Assembly (NCBI GenBank): GCA_951799445.1
Contig: OX637293.1
Location: 7,378,001 to 7,442,000 of the forward strand
Source of the DNA: Pseudisothecium myosuroides
Taxonomy: Eukaryota > Streptophyta > Bryopsida > Hypnales > Lembophyllaceae
Direction of reading: 5' to 3'
DNA length: 64,000 nt
The notes under the pieces were generated by a model. The model was not told the origin of the DNA and did not search any database. It saw nothing but the letters and a program-made list of their open reading frames with translations. The position numbers and the translations under genes were made by a program. Positions 12,752 to 25,199 of this stretch are shown here, piece after piece (within the stretch, counting starts at the first letter, position 1; every line of letters starts with the position of its first letter).

Positions 12752-13189
12752 TGTACGCCAAACTCTAAAGTTTCTCTCTTCACTATGACATATCGTGATA
12801 GTGAAAACCTCACGTTAAGATTCTTAAGTTAGACTCTTCAACAACGCCTATTGGGTATGTATTGTCTCCATTTTAGAAAGCTAAAGTTCCACTATGATGT
12901 AAAATTAAGTCAAACAATCTAAAAAATTTCCTTCACAATCAGCACTAAAAGAGAAATAAGACTTGATGAATGGCCCTTACATTTGAATCAGTAATGATAG
13001 CGTTATTCTATTTTAATTTATTCAAAAAATCACAATCCTAGCTAATCAAACTTTGGCTAGCCAAGATTGCAAATGTTTAATTATTATTCATATTCTTTAT
13101 ATTATCTTTATCATTGATAAGAATTATTCTAAATTTTAAAAAACTAAGCAGTTGGTCCAATCTCATGGTCCTTACTAGGCCCCATTTTT
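12752..13189. other. Intergenic DNA before the large inverted repeat
   Basis: AT-rich with no gene or repeat boundary recognised, until the inverted repeat begins at about 13190. Confidence 0.45.
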
Positions 13190-15738
13190 CTTGTAATGAC
13201 CAACAATGGTTTATCATGAGGAAGCATTTGACTTCTCAAAGCCATGTTCTTCTTACCTCCCACGTATTTGGTATCCATTACATAGGACAACAACAATTGC
13301 ACCCAACCAATCACTGCTACCGTCAAAGTTTAATTGTATGTAGTGGAGTAAGCCTCTTAGAATTAAATTTTGTGATTATGAATGAAAGATCATGAGACTT
13401 GAAGGGTCAATTGTTGCAATTACGTCCTTATACTTGACCCATGTGGTTTGTAAAGATAGTTTTGATACCATATAATTAAAAATTTATGGCATGCAACTCT
13501 CTTCAGGTCTTCACCGACCAATGCATCCCATGAAAGTAAAATAGGTGTTGTATGGTTGCATAGATCGCTTGGAACTGACTTTTTGAATTAAATTATTAGT
13601 ATTTAGGTGAGTGGAATGACATTTCATCAAAAATCTAGAAATATATTGATGTAAAGTTCTAATTTTGTCACCTTTGTAAAAATCAAAAGTTCTTCTATTT
13701 CAGAAAATTGACATTTAAAAAAAATTCATTGCTTTATTAATACAATATATACCTACATGGATTCCCAAAGAATGTGATAAAGAAGTTGATTTATTCCATT
13801 TTTAAAATTGCATTGGCCCAGAGGTTAAACCTTCAATAATCTCACATAACATTTCATTCAAAATATTGGGTCAATATGCATGTTTGTTATTCATGCCATC
13901 AAGCTTTGGGTCATGAGGCCTATTTTCCACAATCCATGTAGAAATGCAAATAAGAATTCTAACTTCAATCATATTTGCTAAAATGGAATATATCCCCCAC
14001 CTACTTTCATACATTTTGGAATCATGCGTGTGTATATATATACATATAAATATTTGATTTTAAAGAAAATCAATTTTCTAAAATGAAAAAAACTTATAGA
14101 TTTTCATTGAAGTGACAACTTATTTATATTTATTTCATTTATAAAATTATAAAATATGGATGAAATGTCATTCATTCATCTAAGCACATTTAAATGCAAG
14201 GGTCATTGGCATGGTCAAAATAACCTATCAACAACAACTTTTAGGTGAATGATGCATTTGCCTAGTAATCACACTAAAAAGTCATGTGCTATAAGTATGT
14301 GATTATAAGATGTTGGATCTCATTTTACAACATGTAGGGGTCAAACACAACTTTGTTATCAAATAATTGATTTTTCACTTTTCACTTATAATAATCCATC
14401 CTAATTAAAGAGGCTCTCCATAATGACAATATTACTAAGAAAATTCAACAACTCTCAATGCAATTCAAGAATGAGTTAGATTTTGAGGTTGGATAAAAAA
14501 ATTTGGTAATTTTTTGGGTTTGGGGTTGATTGCATTAGAAGTGACTATTTTGAAGTATTTTTGGGTGAAAAGTCATATTAATACCGAATTAGAAATTTTT
14601 ACACTTGAAAATTTGAGATTGCATGTTGAATCCATACAACTAGCAATTGCAAAAATGCCTAGAGGTTGGCCAATTTGAAGTGCAAAACTAGTTTAGTCTC
14701 CCTAACCTTCTAGAAAACTATTTTTTACTTCAATTGTCACTTGTTACAATATAAAGCATTTGATAGGAAAAATTGTTTGATGTCAATTAGCTTAAAAGTT
14801 AAAAATGTAATATACTTTAACGCAAAAAGTCCCATTGTCCCCTCAAGAGACAAAATGGATTTGGGGTAGGCTCTTATGGTCTCATTTTTTGTCTTCATTT
14901 TCATTCACTAATAATTTCATTCAAAAAGCAGTTCACCTAGAAACTGATGCAACCATGCCACACCTGTTTTACTTTCATAGAATGCACTAGTCCCTGATGA
15001 ACCGCTGAGAGTTGCATCCCATAAGTTTCTAGTTATATGGTGTCAAAACTATCTTTACAAACAATATGGGTCAAATACAAGTATGTAATCGCGACAATAG
15101 GCCTTTCAAGTCTCACGATGCGTCATTTGTAATCACAAAATTTCATTCTAAGAGGCTTACCTCACTACATACAATTAAACGTTGATGGTAGTAGTGATTG
15201 GTTGGGTGCATTTCTCATTGTCCTAATGGGTACCACATAGGTGGGAGACAAGAACAACATGGCTTTAAAAAGACGAGTGCTTCCTCATGATGAACTACCA
15301 TTGGTCCGTTTTCCACAAAAGTTTTGGAATTTAGGTTTAATTTTTGTCTTCACAAGAAACTCCTTGCAAACCCTTTCATTGCATGCTTCTAGATTTTGAC
15401 TCTTTGTGCTTTGACAAGGTGCTTCCCTTCACCTCCAAGTTCACTTCCATTACAATTTGATTCTTTTTTGTTTCCATGTATTTGCAACCATGAAGCAAGT
15501 AAGAAGGTTGGAAACTCAAATTTCCAAGTTGAGAATACTAGTACCCATTAACCTATCTTGGACATCATTTGTTGGAAATTTTTGGTGGTGGTGTAATTCC
15601 ACCGTTTCCATTTCCGCCTAGTTTTAATGGTATGTGGCTTGGTGTTTTTATGAATTTTGTGATGCAAATCCATTTGGGAAATAAGCCATCAACATTGGAA
15701 ACAAGAGAGTTGGCATCACTTCTTTAGGATAAGAGATG
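13190..15738 (+). repeat. Left arm of a 2.55-kb near-perfect inverted repeat
   Basis: This arm is the reverse complement of 17389-19933, with almost no differences in the stretches I compared; one example is TTTGAC against TTCGAC near 13230. Inside the arm is an older, diverged fold-back: 13192-13610 is mirrored by about 14905-15312. The arm also carries the 5' end of a decayed TTAA element (H). It has no long open reading frame. Confidence 0.9.
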
Positions 15739-16285
15739 TCTAAGAAGTACCTTCTTGAATGCGTTACTTATGTGATACATGTTTGAAGTCATTCCTTACA
15801 ATTTAAAAAAGAGAAGTTGATAGGATTTAGTTCATTTGCTAGAGCAGTCTGTATCTCGGGATTATAGTATTTTAGTTCGATCTAAGACCTATTGATGATT
15901 TAGTTTTCTTTTGCCTTGGATTTGCTTCAACTTACCAATTCTTTAAAGAATGAAAATCAAGTGTATACTTTTCAGATTTTTTTCCGAGGATTTCAACTTT
16001 ATTAATCTACTTAAAACATTTTTATTTCAAAATAGGTACTGCAAAAATTTTAAGGTAAAATGATTCAAGGCCTTGATATCTAGTCATACAAGTATCTTAC
16101 AAATTATGCAATCAAAACTTTTTGAAATTTCTTCCTTACATTCGTATAGCATATACCAACCTAAACACCTAGTGTAAGATCCTATGGTGATATGCAAAAA
16201 AAAAAATTCTAAAGATTTTTGCTCCTTGTAATATAAATGGTAGTTTTGAATGGTTGTTGATGAAAAGGCTTTGGCACTTTAGGGA
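14821..16285. mobile_element. Decayed TTAA-flanked element H, interrupted
   Basis: TTAA lies on both sides (14817-14820 and 16286-16289). The left end CGCAAAAAGTCCCATTGTCC is a decayed form of the element A start, and the right end TTTGGCACTTTAGGGA matches the A terminus. The A-like body is found at 14821-14890 and about 15790-16285. Between them lies one sub-arm of the fold-back sequence plus flanking DNA, so H was broken by another insertion before the large inverted duplication copied its left part. Confidence 0.6.
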
Positions 16286-17388
16286 TTAATAGTTTAGTAC
16301 ATTTAAAATTATAAAATTATAAAATTTTATTCATTAAAATTAACAAATTATCAAATCAATTTTTTTCCAAAATTTTCATAATTTGAAGTTATAAATTTAA
16401 TCTGATTAAAATTTTACAAATCAACAAACTTTATAAATTTTAAATTTTAAACAATGAAAATTTCAAACTAGTTGTCATTTATAGTAGTAAGAAAAAATAG
16501 AGAGAACTAGTGTTGAAACAACACCAACAATTCTATCTTTGCAAAATATATAGAAGTTGTTTATTATATAGCCTTTTAAGATTAAAATAAACCTTCAAAA
16601 TTGACCCTTATCACAATTTCACCCTAACCAATTATTTTTCTTTATTCCTAGATTCTCCACTTTTTTCGACTTGCTTTGGCATCTTTAGAAAAATCAACGC
16701 ATGTACTCACTAAATGAGTATAAAGCCTTGACCAGTTGTATGTACATTTAATTACAAAGGTGATGGTAAAAAATATAAATGTAGAACCCTAAACTATTGG
16801 GCTATAAACCATTGGATTGTAACAATGCACACATTACATATAAAAAGATGTACAATTTGAACTCATTGGTTTAAATTTTTAGTAAATTACTATATAAAGA
16901 GATATAGACTATGACATACAATCTCAATGGATACTTTGAAGAAGACTTGAACTCAAAATTAAGCTCCAAAATCACTATTTTAGTTTCCCAATTCCTTTCA
17001 ATGCTGGTTGGAATGGCGGAAACTTATCGCTTGTTTAAATTACAAGAAAAAGGGTGTTTTAAGGAAAGTCCTAGTAATCTAATTACTAGGATGGTCCTGT
17101 AAGTAATGACCTTTTAGGAGAAATTTAGTAAAATTTTATTGAAAATACATATACTTTTGGTAAAATCATACTAAAAAACTTTTTAAAATATCACTATTTA
17201 TAGGTTTATACTACTAGAAATATGCTTAATTAAAACACCCCTTTCTCTTGTAGTGTTAAGAAGCTAAGAAAATATTTCATATATTTCACCACACAGAGTA
17301 ATTAGATAGGGTAATCACAAAATGTTTCTTCCATTTACGACATCCTTCTACTTCCGCCGTACTATAATATCTTCGGGTTCTTTTTAGT
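15739..17388. other. Spacer between the 2.55-kb inverted-repeat arms
   Basis: About 1.65 kb of unique, very AT-rich sequence forms the loop of the palindrome. It includes the right part of element H up to 16285. No gene is seen; a small plus-strand frame at 16911-17102 has no recognisable features. Confidence 0.6.
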
Positions 17389-19933
17389 CATCTCTTATCC
17401 TAAAGAAGTGATGCCAACATGTTTCCAATGTTGATGGCTTATTTCCCAAATGGATTTGCATCACAAAATTCATAAAAACACCAAGCCACATACCATTAAA
17501 ACTAGGCGGAAATGGAAACGGTGGAATTACACCACCACCAAAAATTTCCAACAAATGATGTCCAAGATAGGTTAATGGGTACTAGTATTCTCAACTTGGA
17601 AATTTGAGTTTCCAACCTTCTTACTTGCTTCATGGTTGCAAATACATGGAAACAAAAAAGAATCAAATTGTAATGGAAGTGAACTTGGAGGTGAAGGGAA
17701 GCACCTTGTCAAAGCACAAAGAGTCAAAATCTAGAAGCATGCAATGAAAGGGTTTGCAAGGAGTTTCTTGTGAAGACAAAAATTAAACCTAAATTCCAAA
17801 ACTTTTGTGGAAAACGGACCAATGGTAGTTCATCATGAGGAAGCACTCGTCTTTTTAAAGCCATGTTGTTCTTGTCTCCCACCTATGTGGTACCCATTAG
17901 GACAATGAGAAATGCACCCAACCAATCACTACTACCATCAACGTTTAATTGTATGTAGTGAGGTAAGCCTCTTAGAATGAAATTTTGTGATTACAAATGA
18001 CGCATCGTGAGACTTGAAAGGCCTATTGTCGCGATTACATACTTGTATTTGACCCATATTGTTTGTAAAGATAGTTTTGACACCATATAACTAGAAACTT
18101 ATGGGATGCAACTCTCAGCGGTTCATCAGGGACTAGTGCATTCTATGAAAGTAAAACAGGTGTGGCATGGTTGCATCAGTTTCTAGGTGAACTGCTTTTT
18201 GAATGAAATTATTAGTGAATGAAAATGAAGACAAAAAATGAGACCATAAGAGCCTACCCCAAATCCATTTTGTCTCTTGAGGGGACAATGGGACTTTTTG
18301 CGTTAAAGTATATTACATTTTTAACTTTTAAGCTAATTGACATCAAACAATTTTTCCTATCAAATGCTTTATATTGTAACAAGTGACAATTGAAGTAAAA
18401 AATAGTTTTCTAGAAGGTTAGGGAGACTAAACTAGTTTTGCACTTCAAATTGGCCAACCTCTAGGCATTTTTGCAATTGCTAGTTGTATGGATTCAACAT
18501 GCAATCTCAAATTTTCAAGTGTAAAAATTTCTAATTCGGTATTAATATGACTTTTCACCCAAAAATACTTCAAAATAGTCACTTCTAATGCAATCAACCC
18601 CAAACCCAAAAAATTACCAAATTTTTTTATCCAACCTCAAAATCTAACTCATTCTTGAATTGCATTGAGAGTTGTTGAATTTTCTTAGTAATATTGTCAT
18701 TATGGAGAGCCTCTTTAATTAGGATGGATTATTATAAGTGAAAAGTGAAAAATCAATTATTTGATAACAAAGTTGTGTTTGACCCCTACATGTTGTAAAA
18801 TGAGATCCAACATCTTATAATCACATACTTATAGCACATGACTTTTTAGTGTGATTACTAGGCAAATGCATCATTCACCTAAAAGTTGTTGTTGATAGGT
18901 TATTTTGACCATGCCAATGACCCTTGCATTTAAATGTGCTTAGATGAATGAATGACATTTCATCCATATTTTATAATTTTATAAATGAAATAAATATAAA
19001 TAAGTTGTCACTTCAATGAAAATCTATAAGTTTTTTTCATTTTAGAAAATTGATTTTCTTTAAAATCAAATATTTATATGTATATATATACACACGCATG
19101 ATTCCAAAATGTATGAAAGTAGGTGGGGGATATATTCCATTTTAGCAAATATGATTGAAGTTAGAATTCTTATTTGCATTTCTACATGGATTGTGGAAAA
19201 TAGGCCTCATGACCCAAAGCTTGATGGCATGAATAACAAACATGCATATTGACCCAATATTTTGAATGAAATGTTATGTGAGATTATTGAAGGTTTAACC
19301 TCTGGGCCAATGCAATTTTAAAAATGGAATAAATCAACTTCTTTATCACATTCTTTGGGAATCCATGTAGGTATATATTGTATTAATAAAGCAATGAATT
19401 TTTTTTAAATGTCAATTTTCTGAAATAGAAGAACTTTTGATTTTTACAAAGGTGACAAAATTAGAACTTTACATCAATATATTTCTAGATTTTTGATGAA
19501 ATGTCATTCCACTCACCTAAATACTAATAATTTAATTCAAAAAGTCAGTTCCAAGCGATCTATGCAACCATACAACACCTATTTTACTTTCATGGGATGC
19601 ATTGGTCGGTGAAGACCTGAAGAGAGTTGCATGCCATAAATTTTTAATTATATGGTATCAAAACTATCTTTACAAACCACATGGGTCAAGTATAAGGACG
19701 TAATTGCAACAATTGACCCTTCAAGTCTCATGATCTTTCATTCATAATCACAAAATTTAATTCTAAGAGGCTTACTCCACTACATACAATTAAACTTTGA
19801 CGGTAGCAGTGATTGGTTGGGTGCAATTGTTGTTGTCCTATGTAATGGATACCAAATACGTGGGAGGTAAGAAGAACATGGCTTTGAGAAGTCGAATGCT
19901 TCCTCATGATAAACCATTGTTGGTCATTACAAG
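17389..19933 (-). repeat. Right arm of the 2.55-kb inverted repeat
   Basis: Reverse complement of 13190-15738 at near identity. It includes a mirrored copy of the H left end at about 18231-18306 and both sub-arms of the inner fold-back. Identity stops abruptly at both boundaries: outside the arm the flanks (AAGTCCGTC on the right, TTTTTAGTCA inside) do not match the left copy. Confidence 0.9.
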
Positions 19934-19954
19934 TCCGTCTTTTTGAACTTAACT

Positions 19955-20337
19955 AAAGTTTAAAGACCTGTGTTGGTGTATAGAACAATAGTATTTTTTC
20001 TTAGACTTAATTCAAGTTTTTTCCAACCCTTAGATCATCATGTGAAGTTGGAGCACCCAAAACAACACCCGTACCCAATGGTGCCAATTTCTAGGTGAGG
20101 CAAAAGATTCTTAAACCTAAATCTAGGTAGACTATAGATAGCTTATCATTTTGGTCAACAAACAAGATTCCATATGTAGTGTCCCTAGATTTTGATTCAA
20201 AAATAACTACCATGTCTAGAAAGTGACCTCAATGGTTTTAGGTTTGGTTTTGGATTCTTTTACCAAAGGACCTCAACTTTCCTGGAGTGATTACAATAAA
20301 GAAGGAGTTGACAACTAGAATGCTCAATTCTTGGATT
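19955..20337 (-). repeat. Fold-back repeat K, copy 2
   Basis: Diverged inverted copy of 8828-9190. It ends with GCTCAATTCTTGGATTAA, where element C is inserted. Copy 1 reads through the same point with a single TTAA. Confidence 0.75.
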
Positions 20338-20339
20338 AA

Positions 20340-21930
20340 CCCCTAAATCACCATTTTTCCTTTGGAGGACTAATTGGATTTTGGGGAGGTACCTATGGTC
20401 TCAATTTTTGTCATGATTAAAATTTTTTTTTTTGAAAATAGAATAATTGATTAGCTTACAATATATATATATATAAATATATATTTTGTTTTGCAATTGG
20501 TGCCTATAAACAGAAGTTATTTCCAAATAAGCTCAAAACAAGGAAAACTGTGGAGGAAAAAAAAAAAAAATCATTTTTTCTTTCAAATTTTTTTTCTCAT
20601 AGATTATATTTTTGTCTACATGGAAAGCTTTGATTTGTTTCATTTAGATAAGTGATTTGAAAATTATGGACAATCTTGGATTTTGGGCATTCTAAACATC
20701 TTCTTGAAAAAATAACTTGTAGGATTCATTTTTGAATGTAATTTATACAATTTTTTCAAATAAAAAAGTTCTTCATGTTTTAGTTTGCTTGCTAAAACAA
20801 TCTTGCTATTGGAATTAGTGCGTCTTTATTCCATCTTAGAGATATTAATAATTTAGATTTTTCTTTTGTCTCTTATCTACAGACCTACTTCTACTTGACA
20901 ATTTTTTTAAGAATGAAAATTAAGTTCATTTGAATTTTGTTTTTTTCTAAATTCGCAACTCAATTCTCCAATAGAAAGATTTAAACCTTAAACTTTGTAG
21001 AGCAAAAACTTTAAGTTAACCCCTAAATGCCCAAGGCCTATTTTGAGTGACTTGGAATTTGCTCTAAATTGAACAAAATGCCAACATTTTGATAAGTTGT
21101 ATCAATTTTTTTAAAATTGTAACCATACCAATTCAAACTAGACATGTTAGAGATCTCATAGGAAAAGAAAACACAATAATATCACTTATAGAGTGAAAGA
21201 TTATAATGTTTGACCATGAGGGTGTTAAAACTACAAAAAACTTTCAATCCTCTTTTCACAAGTCGAATCTAAAAAAATGGTGACCAAAAAAATATGAGGT
21301 TAAAGAGCCTAACATGTATAACCCCAATCAACTTATAGCTTCTTAAAATCTACTCTATAGTTCTTTTAAATGAATTTTGAATGTGATTTTTGATCCAAGA
21401 TCTAGTGTATTTGAGGCTAATTTCCAAGAGCTCTCAACACTACAGGAAGTCAAGATTGCAATGGGTACACTTGCACAAACTCTTCAATAGAAAAATCACT
21501 ATTGATTATTTTCAAGATCGGATTTTTGATGCTAAAACTAGACTTTACAAAGAACTTTCCAAAAATATTAAACTACTAAAAATAGCAACTTGGTTGAGTT
21601 TTGTTTGACTTCAAAGTTTTGCAAACACCAGATTTTGGTGCCTCGGGCATTTAGGGGTTAAGAAGGTTGATAATTGTCAAATAACCTAGTCCTGCAATGT
21701 GCAAAAAACACTTGTTTTCTTCACTTTAAATGCAAATATCTTGCAATCTGTGCTATCAAATTTTTGAATTCTTTTTTACACATTCTCATACTAGTTAGGT
21801 GTAATTGTGTAAGATCCTACAGTTAGATGTGCAGGAAAAAAAACTTTCAAATTTTTTTTTACTCTTTGTAATAGAAATGGCAGTTTTGAGTGTTTTTCGG
21901 CCAAATAAAGGCCTCGGTCCTCCAAAGGTT
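20340..21930. mobile_element. TTAA-flanked element C with a nested insertion
   Basis: The start is TTAA + CCCCTAAATCACCATT, and the body aligns with element A or B through to the decayed end GGCCTCGGTCCTCCAAAGG at about 21930. Element D (21020-21657) is inserted in the middle. The right-hand TTAA is no longer clear, consistent with age. No transposase is encoded. Confidence 0.75.
21020..21657. mobile_element. TTAA-flanked MITE D, nested in element C
   Basis: The 638-bp element starts CCCCTAAATGCCCAAGGCC and ends CTCGGGCATTTAGGGG. Perfect TTAA copies lie at 21016-21019 and 21658-21661. The target sequence in sister elements A and B has one TTAA at this point (AAGTTAAAAATG), so the insertion duplicated TTAA. 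Element E at 30304-30915 is the same subfamily. Confidence 0.88.
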
Positions 21931-23619
21931 TACAAAAGCTTTTTACACAACCCTAAACTTTGCCTAAACTCCAAATTGCACTAAAACTCGGTCCAATACG
22001 CCCCCCCCGTCAATTTTGTCTCGACGGGTTTTTTTGGGCACTATAGATCAACAATGAAGCCTTGTGTGCCATCCTAAGAAAGGTGTATATTTGGAGGGAG
22101 CAGGGCGCGGTGGCTCACGAGACTGACAATCTGGCAATATATTACCAAAAAAAAAACCTTGCTCTGTCTATGTCGTCCACATTGCAAGAGAGTCATGAGA
22201 GTTGAGCTCCCTCATATAGTCGAATTCGAGGTACTTACAAATAGCTTGAAGGAGAAGGCTATCTTATTAATATGTAACTTAAGCTTACCTATGAGTCCAC
22301 GCCTCTACATTTTGACTTCATGTAGGCACAACTATATATTTTATTTTAAGAAAAATCCATGGATGGAATATAGCCTATATCCATTTATTCAATTTAGTAT
22401 AGAGACTATGACTATCCAAAATTGGTCCCATCACAATTATATTGGTTTGGTGCATCCATGAGTGCAAAAGAAGAAGAAGAGTAACTTTGGTTGTATGACC
22501 AGCATGAATGAAGAATCTCTTAGGGATAGTTCTACTATCTAAGCCATATAGGCTTAGGTAGCGGGTGCCCATGAGTGCAATTATAAGCCAAACATGAAAA
22601 AGAACAAAGTAATTTATCCCATCAAAATTCATAAAAGATTAACTAACTTAGCTCCTCAAAGCAATTGATTGAAGTAGCAATAACCCAGGCTAAACGTCCA
22701 GATTCTTCTTTAGAATTGACAATTTGAAAAAAATCATTACAAAGTGTTGTTTGGAAGAATATTTTGGAGTTGATACACAAATAAAAATTGTAGATTATGA
22801 ATTGTAGCTTCCATCCATTTGGTTAGATTCACAATTGCTATCACCAATATTTTTTTTCAAATTTTGAAAGGGAATTTTCAGAATTCCTTTTAAATTTGAT
22901 TACAAACAAAAAGTTATCATTTTTGAGTGAAATTTGATGGAATGGATTTGAAATAAGGTTCTCTTGACATGGTGATTTTTTGAAATTTTTGTGTTTTTAA
23001 AATTTATGACCTCATTTTTGCAAACCCATTTGTGAACTAGAGTCAATGCAATTTTGGCTTAGTCAACCACTTGACATACTTCACTATTTGTAATTTTAGA
23101 AAAAATGTGCGCTTTAATAACACCAAATCCAACTACAAGATAGGACAACAACTTGATAAAGTATCTCTACAAATTAGGATGTCTTTCATCCAAGCATTAT
23201 GAGAAAGAAATAAGAATATCATACCTTACTAGCAGCTTTGGCACCCGACTGCCTAATAATTAATTAAAGTGAAAAAATAAGGTTAGGCGGTTTAAAATTT
23301 AGTATTAAAAATTTCAGCATTAATTTGAAAAAATATAATATAATTTAGACATTTATTCAAGCTAGACTACTATATTGTTGATAAATTGCTAGACAGTACA
23401 TAATTATTTTCACCACGTCATGGCCATCACTTCCCCATTCCCTATGAAATTGACATTATTTAAGAAAATGGAGGCCACTTCCAAGTTATTAATGCTTTAA
23501 TGCCTCACAAATTTTGTTAATTAGCTTTATTCTGTCTTTTATATGATATAATGGTTACTTTTATTTTTGTAAATTTGTATCTCAATAGAGTAGAAAATGT
23601 CAAGGCAAAAGACTTTATA
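21931..23619. other. Intergenic DNA, no gene seen
   Basis: No recognisable gene. It contains a C-run near 22001 and a segment at about 22470-22560 that resembles 63425-63510 in the PfkB 3' region. Small reading frames at 22159-22461 and 22375-22632 have no recognisable domains. Confidence 0.45.
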
Positions 23620-23623
23620 ATGT

Positions 23624-25195
23624 ATGTTTACACCAGTTGACAAAGTTGAGCAAGAAATATATGTGGAGCATGCATTTGCAATTTTGGGCGCAAAGTTGGA
23701 GTTGAAGAAAGAAGTGGAGAAGGAGGTTGTGAAGAAGCTAGTTATAAGACCAAAAAAACAACTTCAAGTTGTTTTGCTTATACCAAAGCAAGAGAAGGAT
23801 GAAAGAGCATCATCAAAGAAAGTTAAGGTTAGAGGAAACTACACAAAGTTACAAGCTGGTTTTTGCCTTCTCTTTGGAGACCTATTTATGCTGCTATGAA
23901 GCAACATAAAAATTATATGTCTACATTGCTTTAATTGCAAACAAAGTATAAAGTACCAGGAGAAATTAGAAGTGTCTATGACAACCTCTCTAGAGGCTCT
24001 CTGTAGGATTGATTTACTCTTACAAGAGAGTTAAGAGAAGGAATTGAAAGAAAAATCTTCAATGAGACATGTTCTTTCAATGAAGGTTCACAACATTCTT
24101 ATGTGCTTTTAAAATTTTAAGAACTTGAAGTGGAAATCACTATCAAATGCTTATGTCCTATAGAGAAGCTGGACAACTTTTATTTGTAGCAAAGGTTAGG
24201 ACTACAATGAGAACTTTGATTTGTAATAGACAACCTAATTTACTATAAGAAGAGAGAGCATCATTCAAAGTGAGTCTAGCTTGGACACGTGAATTTGTTT
24301 GTTGCAACTTAAATTGGAATTGTAGAGTAGCTACAAGAGCTGCTAGGAAGCTACCAAATTATTGGGAAGCACAAGCTAAGGCTAAAAATGACACAAAGAG
24401 CAGCTTACCTTATAAAAGCATACTTTATGTCCCTTGAGCTTTTTGTGAACACAAATCAAATAGGGATTCATTTAGTTCTCACAGGTGGGGTTCATACATA
24501 GGCAGTAAAGGGATCAAAACATGTTTTTCTTCATGGAATTGAAGACGAGGCAAATTACGGTTGCAATATCTTCATCAACAGCTAAAAATCTCTTACCATT
24601 CCAAATTATGTTTACAAGGTTGACACAAAGAAGTTTACCTCCAAAAAAATGTTGAAAGATTGGATTGTGAGGCAATAGGTTGACACCTAACTTGCTTAAA
24701 CAATCATTGGTTCAATCTCGCAACTAGTCAAGAATTTGTAGAGAAGATTTTACAACCCTATAGACTTCAAACTATAGAGTAGTTACACATGGACAAATCA
24801 TCCAAATTAATTTGGTTGATAGATTGTTGGAGTTTGCACAAATCAAAGGAATTCATTTCATAGATAAAGGGAAAACCTCCTGAAATCCTTCTCATTTTTG
24901 TTCCTGCAAATTGTACTGTACAAGGATTTTACAACTAGTTGATGTTATTCTTCAAAGGCCTTTCAAACATGGATTTAAGCAAGAATTTGACAACTACATT
25001 CAAGTGACATTGACAAACAACTTGACAACAAAGAAGCAAAAAGATATCAAGGTAGATACAAAGATGTCTACTCTTAAGCCCTTCCTTTGTGGATGGCTTT
25101 TGAAAGCATGGGGACATGTCAACAAGGAACTATTCTTGTTTGTTTTTGCTCTAGCTTTTCTAATCTCATCTATTTCTTGTGTAATTCTTTCAAAG
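23624..25195 (+). pseudogene. Decayed pogo/Tigger-like (DDE_1) transposase
   Basis: The plus strand holds a broken transposase spread over frames. An opening frame at 23624-23899 is followed by fragments that read like KYKVPGEIRSVYDNLSRGSL, then VNTNQIGIHL and KGSKHVFLHGIEDE, and near the end TRILQLVDVILQRPFKHGF. These match the order of a DDE_1 domain: the first catalytic strand, the conserved GSK...GIEDKRQ block, and the LQP-D-V block before the third acidic residue. The residue expected to be the first catalytic Asp is Asn (VNTNQ), and there are several in-frame stops and shifts, so it is inactive. Terminal repeats were not found. Family assignment rests on motif order, not a search. Confidence 0.65.
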
Positions 25196-25199
25196 TAAT

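Noticed and set aside
22088..22106. GGGCGCGGTGGCTCACGAG, which resembles the start of primate Alu/7SL
   Set aside because: The match stops after about 17 bases and no second box or Alu body follows; there is no sign of contamination in the flanks.
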